In this document: positions 63,118 through 64,000 of the stretch, piece by piece
How the letters are laid out: every line of letters starts with the position of its first letter
How positions within the stretch are numbered: position 1 is the stretch's first letter
Assembly (NCBI RefSeq): GCF_029309905.1
Contig: NZ_JARBJP010000001.1
Coordinates: 496,001 to 560,000, forward strand
Origin: Brytella acorum
GTDB taxonomy: Bacteria; Pseudomonadota; Alphaproteobacteria; Acetobacterales; Acetobacteraceae
DNA: 64,000 nt
Direction: 5' to 3'
Made by a program: the position numbers and the translations under genes
Notes under the pieces: model-generated
Database searches by the model: none
Told to the model about the DNA's origin: nothing
Seen by the model: only the letters and a program-made list of their open reading frames with translations

Positions 63118-64000
63118 TCAGAACCGACTCTTGAAGTAGGACTGCAGGGGCGCCACGCCCAGCGCTCCGTCCTTCATCGCGGAGATGGCATAGATGGCCG
63201 CGCGTGCGCCCGCGAGCGTCGTGAAGTGCGGCACGCCGCCGAGCAGCGACGAGCGGCGGATGTCGTAGCTGTCACGGACCGATTGCGGGCCCTGCGCCGT
63301 GTTGATGACCATCTGCACATCGCCGGACCGGATGGCGTCCACGCAGTTGGGGCGTCCTTCAAGCACCTTCTGGACGCGGGTCACCTGCAGACCGGCCGCT
63401 TCCAGGCGATCGGCGGTGCCGCGCGTCGCCATGATCGAGAAACCCATCTCGATCAGCTTGCGGCCCAGCGCCGTGATCTGCGACTTGTGTCCTTCACGGA
63501 CGGAAAGCAGTACGGTGCCTTTCTGTGGCAGCTTCACGCCCGCGGCGAGCTGGGCCTTGGCGAAGGCGCGCTCGAAGCTGGAATCCAGGCCGATGACCTC
63601 GCCCGTGGAGCGCATTTCCGGCCCGAGAATGGTGTCCGTATCCGCGAAACGGTGGAACGGGAAAACCGCCTCCTTGACCGCGACATGCGGCGCGACCGCG
63701 TCGTCGTCGAGCGTGAACTCCGCGAGTTTCGCGCCCGCCATGACGCGCGCGCCGATCTTGGCGACCGGAACCCCCGTGGCCTTGGCGACGAACGGCACGG
63801 TGCGCGAGGCACGTGGATTGACCTCGAGGACGAAGACTTCATTGTCCTTGATCGCGTATTGCACGTTCATCAGCCCGACGATGCCAAGCTCGCGCGCCAT
63901 GGCTTCGGTCTGCGCCTTGAGTTCGGTGACGATGGCGGGCGACAGCGTGTAGGGCGGCAGGGAGCAGGCGGAATCGCCGGAATGGATGCCCGCTTCCTCG
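63118..64000 (-). CDS. carB: Carbamoyl-phosphate synthase large subunit, C-terminal part
   Basis: Open to the window edge; the 5' part lies outside. It shows the second ATP-grasp end (VFVLEVNPRASRTVPFVAKA) and the ARVMAGAKLAEF segment. The C-terminal MGS-like allosteric domain follows (VLLSVREGHKSQITALGRKL; FSIMATRGTADRLEAAGL; SSLLGGVPHFTTLAGARA). It makes carbamoyl phosphate for arginine and pyrimidines. Frame continuity upstream of 63900 (GIHSGDSACSLPPYTLSP) confirms that the internal Met is not the start. Confidence 0.96.
   Translation of the reverse strand, partial: EEAGIHSGDSACSLPPYTLSPAIVTELKAQTEAMARELGIVGLMNVQYAIKDNEVFVLEVNPRASRTVPFVAKATGVPVAKIGARVMAGAKLAEFTLDDDAVAPHVAVKEAVFPFHRFADTDTILGPEMRSTGEVIGLDSSFERAFAKAQLAAGVKLPQKGTVLLSVREGHKSQITALGRKLIEMGFSIMATRGTADRLEAAGLQVTRVQKVLEGRPNCVDAIRSGDVQMVINTAQGPQSVRDSYDIRRSSLLGGVPHFTTLAGARAAIYAISAMKDGALGVAPLQSYFKSRF

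Noticed and set aside
1-64000. CRISPR array or prophage
   Set aside because: No regularly spaced repeat set, cas gene, integrase, terminase, capsid or tail gene was seen; the only mobile DNA is IS remnants.

Overview
The window is a chromosomal segment from an alphaproteobacterium, most likely a motile member of the Acetobacteraceae (acetic acid bacteria). The reasons are the mostly high-GC coding sequence, short-form HisG, the infA-maf-RNase E/G-yacG order, many inner/outer-membrane export systems, fragments resembling IS5-family elements common in acetic acid bacteria, and an alphaproteobacterial flagellar order (fliF-fliG-fliH-fliN-flhA). The genus cannot be fixed from the sequence alone. 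The window opens inside purF and closes inside carB.

Layout. 1-2.4 kb: 3' end of purF, an azoreductase with a divergent HxlR regulator, and a TetR regulator. 2.4-8.8 kb: a complete RND efflux operon (adaptor, pump, outer-membrane channel, small secreted protein) facing two TetR-type operators. 8.9-16.8 kb: a flagellar operon (fliK-like, flgD, fliF, fliG, fliH-like, fliN, flhA) whose GC content falls steeply towards flhA. 16.8-19.3 kb: a graveyard of IS5- and IS481-family remnants ending at tRNA-Phe. 19.4-23.7 kb: housekeeping genes on the minus strand (yacG, RNase E/G-like, maf, infA, hisD, hisG). 23.8-31 kb: a GntR regulator with a stomatin-like protein, murQ-anmK for cell-wall recycling, purH, a secreted protein built of two similar halves, and trhO.

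31.4-41.5 kb is a surface-uptake locus: two TonB-dependent receptors, an S1/P1-type nuclease/phosphoesterase, an ECF sigma factor with its FecR-like anti-sigma factor, and a secreted propeller-like protein. The second receptor carries the N-terminal signalling (STN) domain that talks to FecR, so the sigma/anti-sigma/receptor trio is a plausible cell-surface signalling circuit. 41.5-42.5 kb holds an IS remnant that cuts a secreted-protein gene, an orphan coiled-coil gene and tRNA-Leu. 42.6-46.5 kb (minus strand) has a YgjP-like metalloprotein, a YcgN-like protein and a spermidine/putrescine-type ABC operon. The ATPase of that operon has lost nearly all catalytic motifs, and its permease is about half the normal length. 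This is the most unusual locus in the window.

46.5-53.9 kb: two small membrane-stress-type proteins, an AaeX/AaeA/NodT efflux set with no AaeB-type pump gene beside it, a CbpA-like DnaJ, a POT peptide transporter, and a secreted protein made only of POTRA domains. 54-57 kb carries msrQ-msrP (periplasmic methionine sulfoxide repair) with a 1,304-bp direct tandem duplication that gives a second msrP and a truncated msrQ. 57-64 kb: an MHS-type transporter, a DUF1643 protein, a secreted peroxiredoxin, a lytic transglycosylase with a SPOR domain, a polysaccharide-export ABC pair, and the 3' end of carB. No CRISPR array, prophage or replication origin was seen.
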